Positions 9,492-17,283 of a stretch of 64,000 nt of DNA are shown here, piece after piece (position 1 is the first letter of the stretch; each line of letters starts with the position of its first letter). The notes under the pieces were generated by a model. It ran no database searches, was not told the origin of the DNA, and worked only from the letters and a program-made list of their open reading frames with translations. Both the position numbers and the translations under genes were made by a program. The stretch is from Aeromonas veronii (GTDB taxonomy: Bacteria > Pseudomonadota > Gammaproteobacteria > Enterobacterales > Aeromonadaceae), in NCBI RefSeq assembly GCF_040215105.1, contig NZ_CP157875.1, forward strand, positions 655,501-719,500. The letters run 5' to 3'.

Positions 9492-10571
9492 ATGTCTAAG
9501 AAAATTTTCGACTTCGTAAAACCCGGCGTACTGACCGGTGATGACGTACAAAAAGTGTTCGCCATCGCTAAAGAGAACGGCTTCGCTCTGCCAGCCGTCA
9601 ACTGCGTCGGTACCGACTCCGTCAACGCTGTACTGGAAGCGGCCGCCAAGGTAAAAGCGCCGGTCATCGTTCAGTTCTCCAACGGTGGTGCCGTGTTCAC
9701 TGCCGGTAAGGGCCTGAAGCTGGAAGGCCAGCAAGCTGCCATCCTGGGTGCCATCTCCGGTGCCAAGCACGTACACGCCGTGGCCGAAGCCTACGGTGTT
9801 CCCGTGATCCTGCACACCGACCACGCTGCCAAGAAGCTGCTGCCGTGGATCGACGGCCTGCTGGACGCCGGTGAGAAGCACTTCGCCGAGACCGGCAAGC
9901 CGCTGTTCTCCTCCCACATGCTGGATCTGTCCGAAGAGTCTCTGGAAGAGAACATCGACATCTGCTGTGAGTACCTGGTACGCATGGCCAAGATGAACAT
10001 GACTCTGGAGCTGGAACTGGGTTGCACCGGTGGCGAAGAAGATGGTGTGGACAACAGCCACATGGATCAATCCGCCCTGTACACCCAGCCGGAAGACGTG
10101 GCTTACGCCTACGAGCGTCTGTCCAAGATCAGCCCGCGCTTCACCATCGCTGCCTCCTTCGGCAACGTGCACGGTGTCTACAAGCCGGGTAACGTCAAGC
10201 TGACCCCGTCCATTCTGGACGCTTCCCAGAAATACGTTTCCGAGAAGTTCGGTCTGCCGGCCAAGTCCCTGGACTTCGTATTCCACGGTGGCTCAGGTTC
10301 CACCCTGGAAGAGATCCGCGAATCCATCTCCTACGGCGTGGTGAAGATGAACATCGACACCGACACCCAGTGGGCGACCTGGGAAGGTATTCTGGGCTTC
10401 TACAAGACCAACGAAGCCTACCTGCAGGGCCAGCTGGGCAACCCGGAAGGCGCCGACAAGCCGAACAAGAAGTTCTACGATCCGCGCGTATGGCTGCGTG
10501 CCGGTCAGACTTCCATGATCGCGCGTCTGGAGAAAGCCTTCTCCGACCTGAACGCCATCAACGTACTGTAA
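9492..10571 (+). CDS. fbaA: Class II fructose-bisphosphate aldolase
   Basis: A 359-residue zinc-dependent aldolase, the same length as E. coli FbaA and nearly identical at the N-terminus (SKKIFDFVKPGVLTGDDVQK). It splits fructose 1,6-bisphosphate into dihydroxyacetone phosphate and glyceraldehyde 3-phosphate. The zinc-ligand context LHTDHAAKK, the ELELGCTGGEEDGVDN active-site loop and the DFVFHGGSGS phosphate loop are all present. It is the last gene of epd-pgk-fbaA and ends in a strong terminator. Its codon bias indicates high expression. Confidence 0.98.
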   Translation: MSKKIFDFVKPGVLTGDDVQKVFAIAKENGFALPAVNCVGTDSVNAVLEAAAKVKAPVIVQFSNGGAVFTAGKGLKLEGQQAAILGAISGAKHVHAVAEAYGVPVILHTDHAAKKLLPWIDGLLDAGEKHFAETGKPLFSSHMLDLSEESLEENIDICCEYLVRMAKMNMTLELELGCTGGEEDGVDNSHMDQSALYTQPEDVAYAYERLSKISPRFTIAASFGNVHGVYKPGNVKLTPSILDASQKYVSEKFGLPAKSLDFVFHGGSGSTLEEIRESISYGVVKMNIDTDTQWATWEGILGFYKTNEAYLQGQLGNPEGADKPNKKFYDPRVWLRAGQTSMIARLEKAFSDLNAINVL

Positions 10572-10590
10572 TCAGTACCGAGATCGCAGA

Positions 10591-10616
10591 AAAAGGCGCC
10601 TCATGGCGCCTTTTTT
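10591..10616 (+). terminator. Intrinsic terminator of fbaA
   Basis: AAAAGGCGCC/GGCGCCTTTT hairpin (10591-10600 and 10605-10614) with loop TCAT, ending in six T residues. Confidence 0.95.
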
Positions 10617-10653
10617 ATTGCGCGGCTGGCAGGGCGGATCGCCGGCCTCGCAC

Positions 10654-10678
10654 AAAGGTGTCCTTCGGGACACCTTTT
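10654..10678 (+). terminator. Second hairpin with UUCG tetraloop
   Basis: AAAGGTGTCC stem pairing with GGACACCTTT (10654-10663 and 10668-10677), closed by a TTCG tetraloop and followed by TTTTGCATTT. It stands about 40 bases after the fbaA terminator, so the two form a tandem. Confidence 0.8.
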
Positions 10679-10741
10679 GCATTTCTGTGATCCGGGCGGG
10701 CTGGCATGGCATCCTGGGGCTGGGTATTATCGATGACGAAA

Positions 10742-10759
10742 CGTTTAATTTAGTAAACG
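10742..10759. promoter_or_regulatory. Inverted repeat upstream of the PuuB-like gene
   Basis: CGTTTA-N6-TAAACG (arms 10742-10747 and 10754-10759), about 27 bases before the start of the FAD oxidase. Its position suits a repressor operator; the binding protein is unknown. Confidence 0.35.
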
Positions 10760-10785
10760 AATGCAACCAAGGCAGGATGCTGAGC

Positions 10786-12087
10786 ATGCAGACAGGAAGA
10801 CATGGACATCAGGAGCACGTGGCCTCCTATTACGCGGCGACCCGCAACGATCATCAGCAGTGGCCCGAACTCGGCGGCGAGCTGGATGCCGATGTCTGCA
10901 TCATCGGTGGCGGCTTCACCGGCCTCAACACCGCCATCAACCTGGCCGAGGCGGGCTACAAGGTGGTGCTGCTGGAGGCGAACCGTATCGGTTGGGGGGC
11001 TTCGGGACGCAACGGTGGTCAGCTCATTCGCGGCATCGGCCATGACACCAGCCAGTTTGCCCGCTGGATCGGGGAGGAGGGGGTCCGGGAGCTGGATCTG
11101 ATGGGGCTGGAGGCGGTGCAACTGGTGCGTGATCGCGTCGAGCACTTCAATATCGACTGCGATCTGCGCTGGGGCTATTGCGATCTCGCCACCAAGGCGC
11201 GCCATCTGGCAGACTTCGAGGAGGAGCTGGCCCATCTGGCGAGCCTGGGTTACCAGCATGAGACCAGGCTGGTGCCAAAGGATGAAATGCACTCGGTGGT
11301 GGGATCGGACCGCTACATCGGCGGCATGATCGACATGGGCTCGGGCCACCTGCATCCTCTCAACCTGGCCCTGGGGGAGGCGCGCGCCGCTGCCAGCCTC
11401 GGCGTCTCTCTGTTCGAGCAGTCCAGAGTGCTCAACATCGATTATGGGGACAAGGTGCAGGTCACCACGGCCCATGGTCGCTGCCGTGCCAGCTATCTGG
11501 TGATCGGCTGCAACGCCTATCTCAATGATCTCAACCCGGAACTGGGGGGCAAGGTGCTGCCAGCGGGCTCTTACATCCTCGCCACCGAGGTGCTGGAGAA
11601 GCGGCTGCGTCAGCGCCTGCTGCCCCGGAATATGGCGGTGTGCGATCAGAACGTGGCGCTCGATTACTACCGGCTCTCCGCCGATGGTCGTCTGCTGTTC
11701 GGTGGCGCCTGCAACTATTCCGGTCGTGACCCTAAGGACATCAAGGCCTTTATGCTGCCCAAGCTGCTGCGGGTGTTCCCGGAGCTTGCGGGCACCGCCA
11801 TCGAGTTCCAGTGGGGGGGCATGATAGGCATAGGGGCGAATCGACTGCCCCAGATAGGGCGCCTGCCGGGTCACCCCAATGTGTTCTACGCCCAGGCCTA
11901 TTCGGGGCACGGTCTCAATGCCACTCACATGGCGGCCAAGCTGGTGGCGGAGGCGATCAGGGGGGAGAGTCGGGGATTCGATCTGTTCAGCCAGGTGCCC
12001 CACATCACCTTCCCGGGCGGGCCGTCCTTACGTTCACCCCTGCTGGCGCTGGGGATGTTGTGGTATCGGTTGAAAGACCTGCTGTAA
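10786..12087 (+). CDS. FAD-dependent oxidoreductase, PuuB (gamma-glutamylputrescine oxidase)-like
   Basis: A 433-residue DAO-family flavoprotein. The N-terminal Rossmann motif VCIIGGGFTGLNTAINLAEAG binds FAD, followed by the PuuB-type IGWGASGRNGGQL. The SGGHIHPLNLA-like segment (here GSGHLHPLNLALGEA), the DYYRLSADGRLLFGG stretch and the C-terminal YSGHGLNATH align along the whole length with E. coli PuuB. It probably oxidises a gamma-glutamyl or other amine, giving an aldehyde, ammonia and H2O2. No other puu genes are nearby, so its pathway is uncertain. The start at 10786 has AGGA eight bases upstream; an in-frame ATG at 10777 is the alternative. Confidence 0.82.
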   Translation: MQTGRHGHQEHVASYYAATRNDHQQWPELGGELDADVCIIGGGFTGLNTAINLAEAGYKVVLLEANRIGWGASGRNGGQLIRGIGHDTSQFARWIGEEGVRELDLMGLEAVQLVRDRVEHFNIDCDLRWGYCDLATKARHLADFEEELAHLASLGYQHETRLVPKDEMHSVVGSDRYIGGMIDMGSGHLHPLNLALGEARAAASLGVSLFEQSRVLNIDYGDKVQVTTAHGRCRASYLVIGCNAYLNDLNPELGGKVLPAGSYILATEVLEKRLRQRLLPRNMAVCDQNVALDYYRLSADGRLLFGGACNYSGRDPKDIKAFMLPKLLRVFPELAGTAIEFQWGGMIGIGANRLPQIGRLPGHPNVFYAQAYSGHGLNATHMAAKLVAEAIRGESRGFDLFSQVPHITFPGGPSLRSPLLALGMLWYRLKDLL

Positions 12088-12093
12088 GGGGGA

Positions 12094-12528
12094 TCAGGAG
12101 GCGGGGCTGTCCTGAGGCTGGCCGGGCTCGGCCAGGCGCCAGCCCTGCTCCGTTTTCATCATCCAGACTTCGCGCTCCTGCGCCAGCGCCTGACCGGCTT
12201 CGAACTCGCCGTATTTGCGCTCCAGCTCCATCAGCCCCATTTCCTGCTGAAAGGGACCGACTCTGTCATAGACGAGATCTTCGTCGTGCAGGATCTGGAG
12301 TTGTGCCAGTCCCTGCTTGAAATGCAGCTGGTAGCCGACCTTGACCAGATAGACCCCTTCCATCCGCTCTTCCTTGCCAAGTACGGCGAAGTCACTGATA
12401 TCAAACAGATTGGCGTCCGCATCTGACTGGAGTTTGGCGGTGACCTGACGCTGGATGGCCTCTTCACCAGGGCCTGCATCACAGCCATAGAGCCAGCAGG
12501 CGAGCAGGGGGATGAACCACTTTTTCAT
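12094..12528 (-). CDS. Putative lipoprotein, function unknown
   Basis: A 144-residue protein with an N-terminal signal MKKWFIPLLACWLYGC. The cysteine at 16 fits lipid modification, although the -2 Tyr makes the lipobox (LYGC) non-standard. The mature part is hydrophilic and mixed alpha/beta, and resembles small proteins that pair a beta-sheet 'VYLVKVGYQLHFKQG' core with helices; I do not recognise a family. GGAG five bases before 12528 supports this start over the in-frame ATG at 12555. The gene converges on the PuuB-like gene with only six bases between the stops. Confidence 0.7.
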   Translation of the reverse strand: MKKWFIPLLACWLYGCDAGPGEEAIQRQVTAKLQSDADANLFDISDFAVLGKEERMEGVYLVKVGYQLHFKQGLAQLQILHDEDLVYDRVGPFQQEMGLMELERKYGEFEAGQALAQEREVWMMKTEQGWRLAEPGQPQDSPAS

Positions 12529-12614
12529 CGAAACTCCGGATGATACGAGACACAAGGGGCAAAGTTTGCCACGGTGAGGGCGAGATACAAGGGATGCTCA
12601 GAAAAATCAGCGCG

Positions 12615-13136
12615 CTATGGCTGGCCTGAGGAGAGGGGGCAGGGATGGCTGACGGTGCGGCTCATGACCAGGGTATCGCCGCTGAACCCGGAGATCCGCT
12701 TGCGATTCACCTGCTGGAAGCCGTGCCTGGACCAAAAATGCAGGGCGGGCAGGTTGGTTTCGATGACCCCGAGCCGCATGGCGCTGCAACCCCAGCCGGC
12801 CGCCCTTTCCATGAGCCGTGCGACCAGTTTGCTGCCGATCCCTTGTCCCTGCCAGCACTCCTTCAACAGCAGCAGGCCGAGGTAGGCCGTCTGCGCATCC
12901 GGATAACCGCGGACAAGATCGACGCAGCCAAGCAGCTCCTCTCCCTCCAGCACGGCGAGTACAAACTTGTCGTCTTCCCAGATGCCGGGTGGGCAGACCT
13001 TGAGGATCGCCAGGGCATCCGCAGGGTCGGGTGCCTTGCCCTCGGTCAGCCAGCTGTAGGCGGGCGTCGCCAGCACGACCTCTTCCAGCCACTGACGGTG
13101 GTCTGGGTTCGTCGGTGACAGGCGGCGCAACTCCAT
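12615..13136 (-). CDS. GNAT-family N-acetyltransferase
   Basis: A 173-residue acetyltransferase. Motif A lies near residue 95 (LLLKECWQGQGIGSKLVARL), and the C-terminal NLPALHFWSRHGFQQVNRK is the usual motif B with the aromatic loop. The substrate is unknown. The ATG abuts the dsbD stop with no spacer, so it is translated as the third gene of the cutA-dsbD operon. No link between GNAT activity and DsbD is known to me. Confidence 0.85.
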   Translation of the reverse strand: MELRRLSPTNPDHRQWLEEVVLATPAYSWLTEGKAPDPADALAILKVCPPGIWEDDKFVLAVLEGEELLGCVDLVRGYPDAQTAYLGLLLLKECWQGQGIGSKLVARLMERAAGWGCSAMRLGVIETNLPALHFWSRHGFQQVNRKRISGFSGDTLVMSRTVSHPCPLSSGQP

Positions 13137-14912
13137 CTAGCGCAGCTTGTCCAGCTGACCCAGGAATTCCGCTGGGCCCATAAAGCCGGTCACCCGCTGG
13201 CCGTTCACTTCGTTGCCATCCCGGTCAAAGAAGATGAGGGTCGGCAGCCCCAGCACGTTGAGGCCGTTGAGCAGCGCAACGTCGGCATCGTCATTGGCGG
13301 TGACATCCGCCTGCAGCAGCACCATGTCGGCGAAGCGGGCACGCACCGCCGGGTCGCTGAAGGTCTTGTGCTCGAACTCCTTGCAGGCCACACACCAGTC
13401 GGCATAGAGATCCAGCAGCACCGGCTTGCCGCGGGCGGCGGCGAGCTGGATCTTGAGATCATCCAGGGTCTTGATGCGGATAAACTGCGGTACTTCGCGC
13501 TGGGTGCTCGCGGCGGCATCCTGGCTCGGCAACAGCAGATCCTTTGCCACCACCACGGCTCCCATCATGGCGAGCAGCAGGGCGAAGCCACACAGGCTCT
13601 TGCCCAGCGAATGGGTGCGATGCTGGTTGTGGTGATAGAGGTAGGCGCATAGCGCCAGTCCCCATACCAGCCAGGCCAGGGTGCTGGTCTCGTCGCTCCA
13701 CAGTCGGGAGAGCAGCAGCAGGGGCACTGCCAAGAGCGCAAAGCCGAACAGCTGCTTGATCACATCCATCCAGGCACCGGCTCTGGGCAGCAGCTTGCCC
13801 CCCGAGGTGCCGATCAGCAGCAGGGGCAGCCCCATCCCTAAGGAGAGGGCATAGAGGGCCGCGCCACCGAGCCAGAGGTCACCGCTCTGGGCCACGTAGA
13901 TGAGGGCGCCGGAGAGGGGGGCCGTGGTGCAGGGGGAGCAGACCAGGCCGGAGATCATGCCCATGATGCCGACCCCGACTACCGAGCCCCCTTGCTGGCG
14001 GTTGGAGAGTCCTACGATCCGGGTCTGCAGGCCGCTTGGGAGCTGCAGGGTATAGAGCCCGAACATGGAGAGGGCCAGCAGCACGAACATGACCGAGAGA
14101 CCGATCAGCACATAGGGGTGCTGCAGGGCTGCCTGGAATTTCAGTCCCGCCGAGGCGACCACTAGGCCAAGCAGGGTGTAGGTGATGGCCATGCCCTGTA
14201 CGTAGACGAAGGAGAGCAAAAAGGCGCGCCGGGTGGAGAGGCGTTCACCGACACCGGCGATGATCCCGGTCAGTATGGGGTACATGGGGAAGACGCAGGG
14301 AGTGAAAGCGAGCCCCAGCCCCAGGGCGAAGAAGGCGGCGATGCTGAGCCAGAAACCCTGGCTGCCAAGGGCGGCCGCCAGCTGATCCTGCTGGCTGGCG
14401 GGCTGGTCGACGGCGGGGCTGGTGTCCCTGATGCCATCTTGAGGGGCCTCGCTCACGAGGGGTTGTATCTCGACCCGCTTGTCGGTCGGCGGGTAGCAGA
14501 GACCCTCGGTACAACCCTGATAGCTGATGGTGAGGCTGGCCCCCTGGCCCACCTCAGTCAGGGTAAGCGGGATCTGCACCTCCTGGTAATAGACCCGGGT
14601 CTTGCCGAAGAAGTTGTCCTCGTGCTCGGTGCCGGCGGGCAGTCCGGGTTGCTGGAAGCTGAGATTTTCTCCCTTGAAGCTGAAACGGTGGCGGTAGAGG
14701 TAGTAGCCATCGGCGATGCGCAGGATCAGCCGTAGCTGGTTGCCCTGCTGGCTGCTCTCGAGACGAAAGGCCTCATCGACTTTCAGAAACTGGGGCTGGC
14801 TGCCGGTGTCGATGCCGAGGCTGCTCAGCAGATCCTGGCTGGCGGCCTGCGCCGGGCTGGCCAGCAGGCTGAGCAGGAGCAGCAGAGGGGTAAACAGGGC
14901 GGTCAGTCTCAT
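13137..14912 (-). CDS. dsbD: Thiol:disulfide interchange protein DsbD
   Basis: A 591-residue inner-membrane protein that carries electrons from cytoplasmic thioredoxin to periplasmic DsbC, DsbG and CcmG. Four parts are visible. A signal peptide (MRLTALFTPLLLLLSLLASPAQA region) comes first. The periplasmic N-domain carries the CTEGLC cysteine pair. The eight-helix membrane domain has redox cysteines in FTPCVFP and SPCTTAP. The C-terminal thioredoxin-like domain has WCVAC. I chose the ATG at 14912, which overlaps the cutA stop as ATGA and has GGGGAG upstream. The longer frame from 15014 lies inside cutA. The order cutA-dsbD is as in E. coli. Confidence 0.96.
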   Translation of the reverse strand: MRLTALFTPLLLLLSLLASPAQAASQDLLSSLGIDTGSQPQFLKVDEAFRLESSQQGNQLRLILRIADGYYLYRHRFSFKGENLSFQQPGLPAGTEHEDNFFGKTRVYYQEVQIPLTLTEVGQGASLTISYQGCTEGLCYPPTDKRVEIQPLVSEAPQDGIRDTSPAVDQPASQQDQLAAALGSQGFWLSIAAFFALGLGLAFTPCVFPMYPILTGIIAGVGERLSTRRAFLLSFVYVQGMAITYTLLGLVVASAGLKFQAALQHPYVLIGLSVMFVLLALSMFGLYTLQLPSGLQTRIVGLSNRQQGGSVVGVGIMGMISGLVCSPCTTAPLSGALIYVAQSGDLWLGGAALYALSLGMGLPLLLIGTSGGKLLPRAGAWMDVIKQLFGFALLAVPLLLLSRLWSDETSTLAWLVWGLALCAYLYHHNQHRTHSLGKSLCGFALLLAMMGAVVVAKDLLLPSQDAAASTQREVPQFIRIKTLDDLKIQLAAARGKPVLLDLYADWCVACKEFEHKTFSDPAVRARFADMVLLQADVTANDDADVALLNGLNVLGLPTLIFFDRDGNEVNGQRVTGFMGPAEFLGQLDKLR

Positions 14913-15226
14913 GCGGTCTCCCCGGCGAGCCAGTCGAGATAGGGCTGATGGCCGAGACTGACCGGCAGCGCCAGGATCTCCGGCACCTCGTAGGGATGCA
15001 GTGCGAGGATGCACTCGCGCAGGGGCTCGAACAGGGCGGCGCTGGACTTGATGATGAGCTGGATCTCCCGGGCTCGTTCAATCTGCCCCTGCCAGCGATA
15101 GACAGAGGTGAGTCCCGGCAATTGATTGATGCAGGCGGCGAGGCGCCGGCTTAGCAGTTGATCGCAGATGAGATCGGCAGCGGCCTCATCTGGACAGGTG
15201 CAGAGCACTAAAATAGCGTCGGTCAT
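14909..15226 (-). CDS. cutA: Divalent-cation tolerance protein CutA
   Basis: A 105-residue CutA1 (E. coli 112). It is a small trimeric ferredoxin-like protein with a suggested role in copper tolerance, though its exact function is unsettled. The diagnostic C-terminal half is clear: YRWQGQIERAREIQLIIKS and ILALHPYEVPEILALPV. The stop overlaps the dsbD start by four bases, so the two are translationally coupled. Confidence 0.93.
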   Translation of the reverse strand: MTDAILVLCTCPDEAAADLICDQLLSRRLAACINQLPGLTSVYRWQGQIERAREIQLIIKSSAALFEPLRECILALHPYEVPEILALPVSLGHQPYLDWLAGETA

Positions 15227-15380
15227 GGCGTGAAAATCTCGTCATAAAGGGGTGAAACAGGCCCATAAACCAGAGGGCTACTATACCTAGCGCCGGGATA
15301 AATAGCACCCGCCATGCCTCTTTCGCCGGGGACGAAAATTAGTGGTGCGCCCGAGATAGACGCTGTGAAAAGGAGAGGGC

Positions 15381-15406
15381 AAAATGGGCTGGCTTATTCC
15401 CATTTT
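15381..15406 (+). promoter_or_regulatory. Leader hairpin before the 113-residue hypothetical gene
   Basis: AAAATGGG/CCCATTTT (15381-15388 and 15399-15406) with a 10-base loop, running into T5. It ends five bases before the AAGGA ribosome-binding site. It could be a weak terminator/attenuator or hold the leader away from the ribosome-binding site. Confidence 0.4.
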
Positions 15407-15421
15407 TACGTAAGGAAATGT

Positions 15422-15763
15422 ATGACCCAACAGAATGAGCAGCAGAGAAACCGGATGTTGAGCCTGTTGCGTGAGGGCGAGCGCCGCATGCTGGTGCAAC
15501 TGTCCGGTCTGCTGCGTACCAGTGCCGATGAGATCAACGCCGAGCTGGAGAAAGAAGAGCTGCTGGGGGCTCTGGAACTGCCCATCACGGTGGAGTATCT
15601 GAGTGGTGTGGTGCAACATCATCTGTTTGAGCGCCTGCACAAGGGCGACATGACGGCTGCCCAGCGCATGCTGACCCAGTACCAGAGCGATCTCGAGGCC
15701 ATGCTGAAACAGGAAGCGGGGGAAGACGAAACACCCGTCGAAGAGGCAAAGGCCGGGGCCTGA
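15422..15763 (+). CDS. Conserved hypothetical protein
   Basis: A 113-residue soluble protein that I do not recognise. It is mainly helical (MLSLLREGERRMLVQLSGLL..., then EINAELEKEELLGAL) and ends in an acidic tail (GEDETPVEEAKAGA). There is no signal peptide, cysteine cluster or membrane segment. The start at 15422 has AAGGA five bases upstream. The frame is open from 15314, but the upstream part includes the leader hairpin and looks non-coding. It lies alone between cutA (divergent) and the PACE pump gene (convergent). Confidence 0.65.
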   Translation: MTQQNEQQRNRMLSLLREGERRMLVQLSGLLRTSADEINAELEKEELLGALELPITVEYLSGVVQHHLFERLHKGDMTAAQRMLTQYQSDLEAMLKQEAGEDETPVEEAKAGA

Positions 15764-15836
15764 GCCCCAACCTCCCCATCAGCACCATCATGCCTGCCGC
15801 ATGATGGTGCCTCGTCACTTCTTTTCAATCCCTTCT

Positions 15837-16274
15837 TTAGTTCAGTACCCGCTGCGCCGGTTGGCCCGGAATGGGGAACACCTTGTCATAGCTCCAGTTG
15901 TAGACGAAGGCATAGACCAGGTAGAACAGCACGAAGCCCATATCCAGTACCAGCGCCTCCAGCAGCCCGATGTCGAGCCACCAGCACATCACCGGCAGGG
16001 CCACGGTCAGCAATCCCCCCTCGAAACCCAGCGTATGCAGGACTCGCTGCCACAGTACCTTGTGGGTATGGCCTTGATAACGCAGCAGTAATTTATCCAC
16101 CCCTATGTTGTAGACATAGTTCCAGACGGTGGCGACCACCGAGAAGAACAGGGCCAGGGGCCCCATGTGGTTGAGACCGACCCCGGTGACCCAGCTTGCC
16201 AGGGGGGCGGCGATCAACAGGCCGATCAATTCGAAGCCGATGGCGTGACGAAGGCGATCGCGAGTGTTGCGCAT
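15837..16274 (-). CDS. PACE-family multidrug efflux transporter (AceI-like)
   Basis: A 145-residue inner-membrane protein with four helices arranged as two bacterial-transmembrane-pair repeats. The repeats are visible as RHAIGFELIGLLIAAPLASW...VWNYVYNIGVD and LHTLGFEGGLLTVALPVMCW...FVYNWSYDKVFP. The conserved RxxHxxGFE and WNxxYNxxxD motifs define the PACE family (AceI, about 144 residues), which exports biocides such as chlorhexidine and short polyamines by proton antiport. It is divergent from a LysR regulator with a well-formed operator between them, the usual arrangement for this family (AceR/AceI). Confidence 0.9.
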   Translation of the reverse strand: MRNTRDRLRHAIGFELIGLLIAAPLASWVTGVGLNHMGPLALFFSVVATVWNYVYNIGVDKLLLRYQGHTHKVLWQRVLHTLGFEGGLLTVALPVMCWWLDIGLLEALVLDMGFVLFYLVYAFVYNWSYDKVFPIPGQPAQRVLN

Positions 16275-16347
16275 GAGTGTGTCCCTCTGTGTTGGTTGAG
16301 ATGATGACGGCGACTATAATCGCTAAAAGCCATGGATGCTCGTTGGT

Positions 16348-16370
16348 ATCTATCGCTAAAACAGATAGAT
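16348..16370. promoter_or_regulatory. LysR-type regulator binding box (T-N11-A)
   Basis: ATCTAT-N11-ATAGAT (arms 16348-16353 and 16365-16370) is a perfect inverted repeat with the T-N11-A geometry of LysR regulators. It lies between the divergent pump and regulator genes, 18 bases before the regulator ATG. ATCGCTAAAA occurs twice (16319-16328 and 16352-16361), which could be a second half-site. It suggests auto-repression and effector-dependent control of the pump. Confidence 0.7.
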
Positions 16371-16388
16371 GAATGAGGGCATAAGCTG

Positions 16389-17270
16389 ATGAATCTCTCC
16401 CTGGAGCAACTCAAGGCACTGTTGGCAGCGGTGGAAACGGGGTCGTTTTCCGGTGCCGCCCGTCGTCTGGGCAAGGCCCAATCCGTGGTGAGCACCGCCA
16501 TCGCCAATCTGGAGATCGATCTGGGGCTCGAGTTGTTCGATCGCAGCGGCCGCTACCCGGTGCTGACGGAGGCGGGCCGCCGGGTCCAGCAGGAGGCATT
16601 GATCCTGCTGGCCCAGAGCGAGCGGCTGCAAGCCATCGCCGGCGAGCTGGCGGTGGGCATCGAATCGCGCCTCACCCTGGCCATCGACGATGACTCCCAC
16701 CTGCCCTGGCTCGGCGCCGTGCTGGAGGAGTTTGCCACTCGCTACCCGGCGGTGGAGCTGGAGCTGCTGTTTCCCCTGATGGATGATGTGACCGAACTGC
16801 TCAAGAGCGGGCGGGCCCAGCTCGGCATCTGCTATCAACAGATGCAGCCGGCGCGGGAACTGGTGGCACGATCCCTGGGGGCGGTCAGCATGCCGCTGGT
16901 GGTCTCCCCGGATCACCCCCTTGCCCACAAGGAGCCGCTGCGGGAGAGCGATTTGCAGGGGGCGCGCCAGCTGATGGTGACCGGGCGGCGAGAAGGGACG
17001 GAGCGCAACCGCTTCCGTCTCTCTTCCCAGGTGTGGTGGGTCGAGGGGGATCTGGGGATCCTGGAGTTGGTCAAGCTGGGGCTGGGGTGGGCATCCGTAC
17101 CGGACTTCCTGCTGCATCGGCCGCTGGCACGGGGAGAAGTGGTGGTGTTGCAGCCGGATTTCGCCAGCCAGACCGAGTTGATGCTGGAGCTGCAGTGGCA
17201 TCGCGCCCGCCCGCTGGGGCAGGCGGGGGCTTGGCTCAAAGAGGCACTGCTGGCGCGCGTGCCCCGTTGA
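16389..17270 (+). CDS. LysR-family transcriptional regulator of the PACE pump
   Basis: A 293-residue LysR regulator. The N-terminal winged helix-turn-helix is typical (FSGAARRLGKAQSVVSTAIANLEIDLG, residues about 20-46, split here by family convention into helix, turn and recognition helix). A linker helix and a periplasmic-binding-protein-like effector domain (about 90-293) follow. It is transcribed divergently from the PACE transporter across a perfect T-N11-A box, so it most likely activates the pump on binding a substrate cation and limits its own synthesis. The effector is unknown. Confidence 0.92.
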   Translation: MNLSLEQLKALLAAVETGSFSGAARRLGKAQSVVSTAIANLEIDLGLELFDRSGRYPVLTEAGRRVQQEALILLAQSERLQAIAGELAVGIESRLTLAIDDDSHLPWLGAVLEEFATRYPAVELELLFPLMDDVTELLKSGRAQLGICYQQMQPARELVARSLGAVSMPLVVSPDHPLAHKEPLRESDLQGARQLMVTGRREGTERNRFRLSSQVWWVEGDLGILELVKLGLGWASVPDFLLHRPLARGEVVVLQPDFASQTELMLELQWHRARPLGQAGAWLKEALLARVPR

Positions 17271-17283
17271 TCAGGATGGCGGC

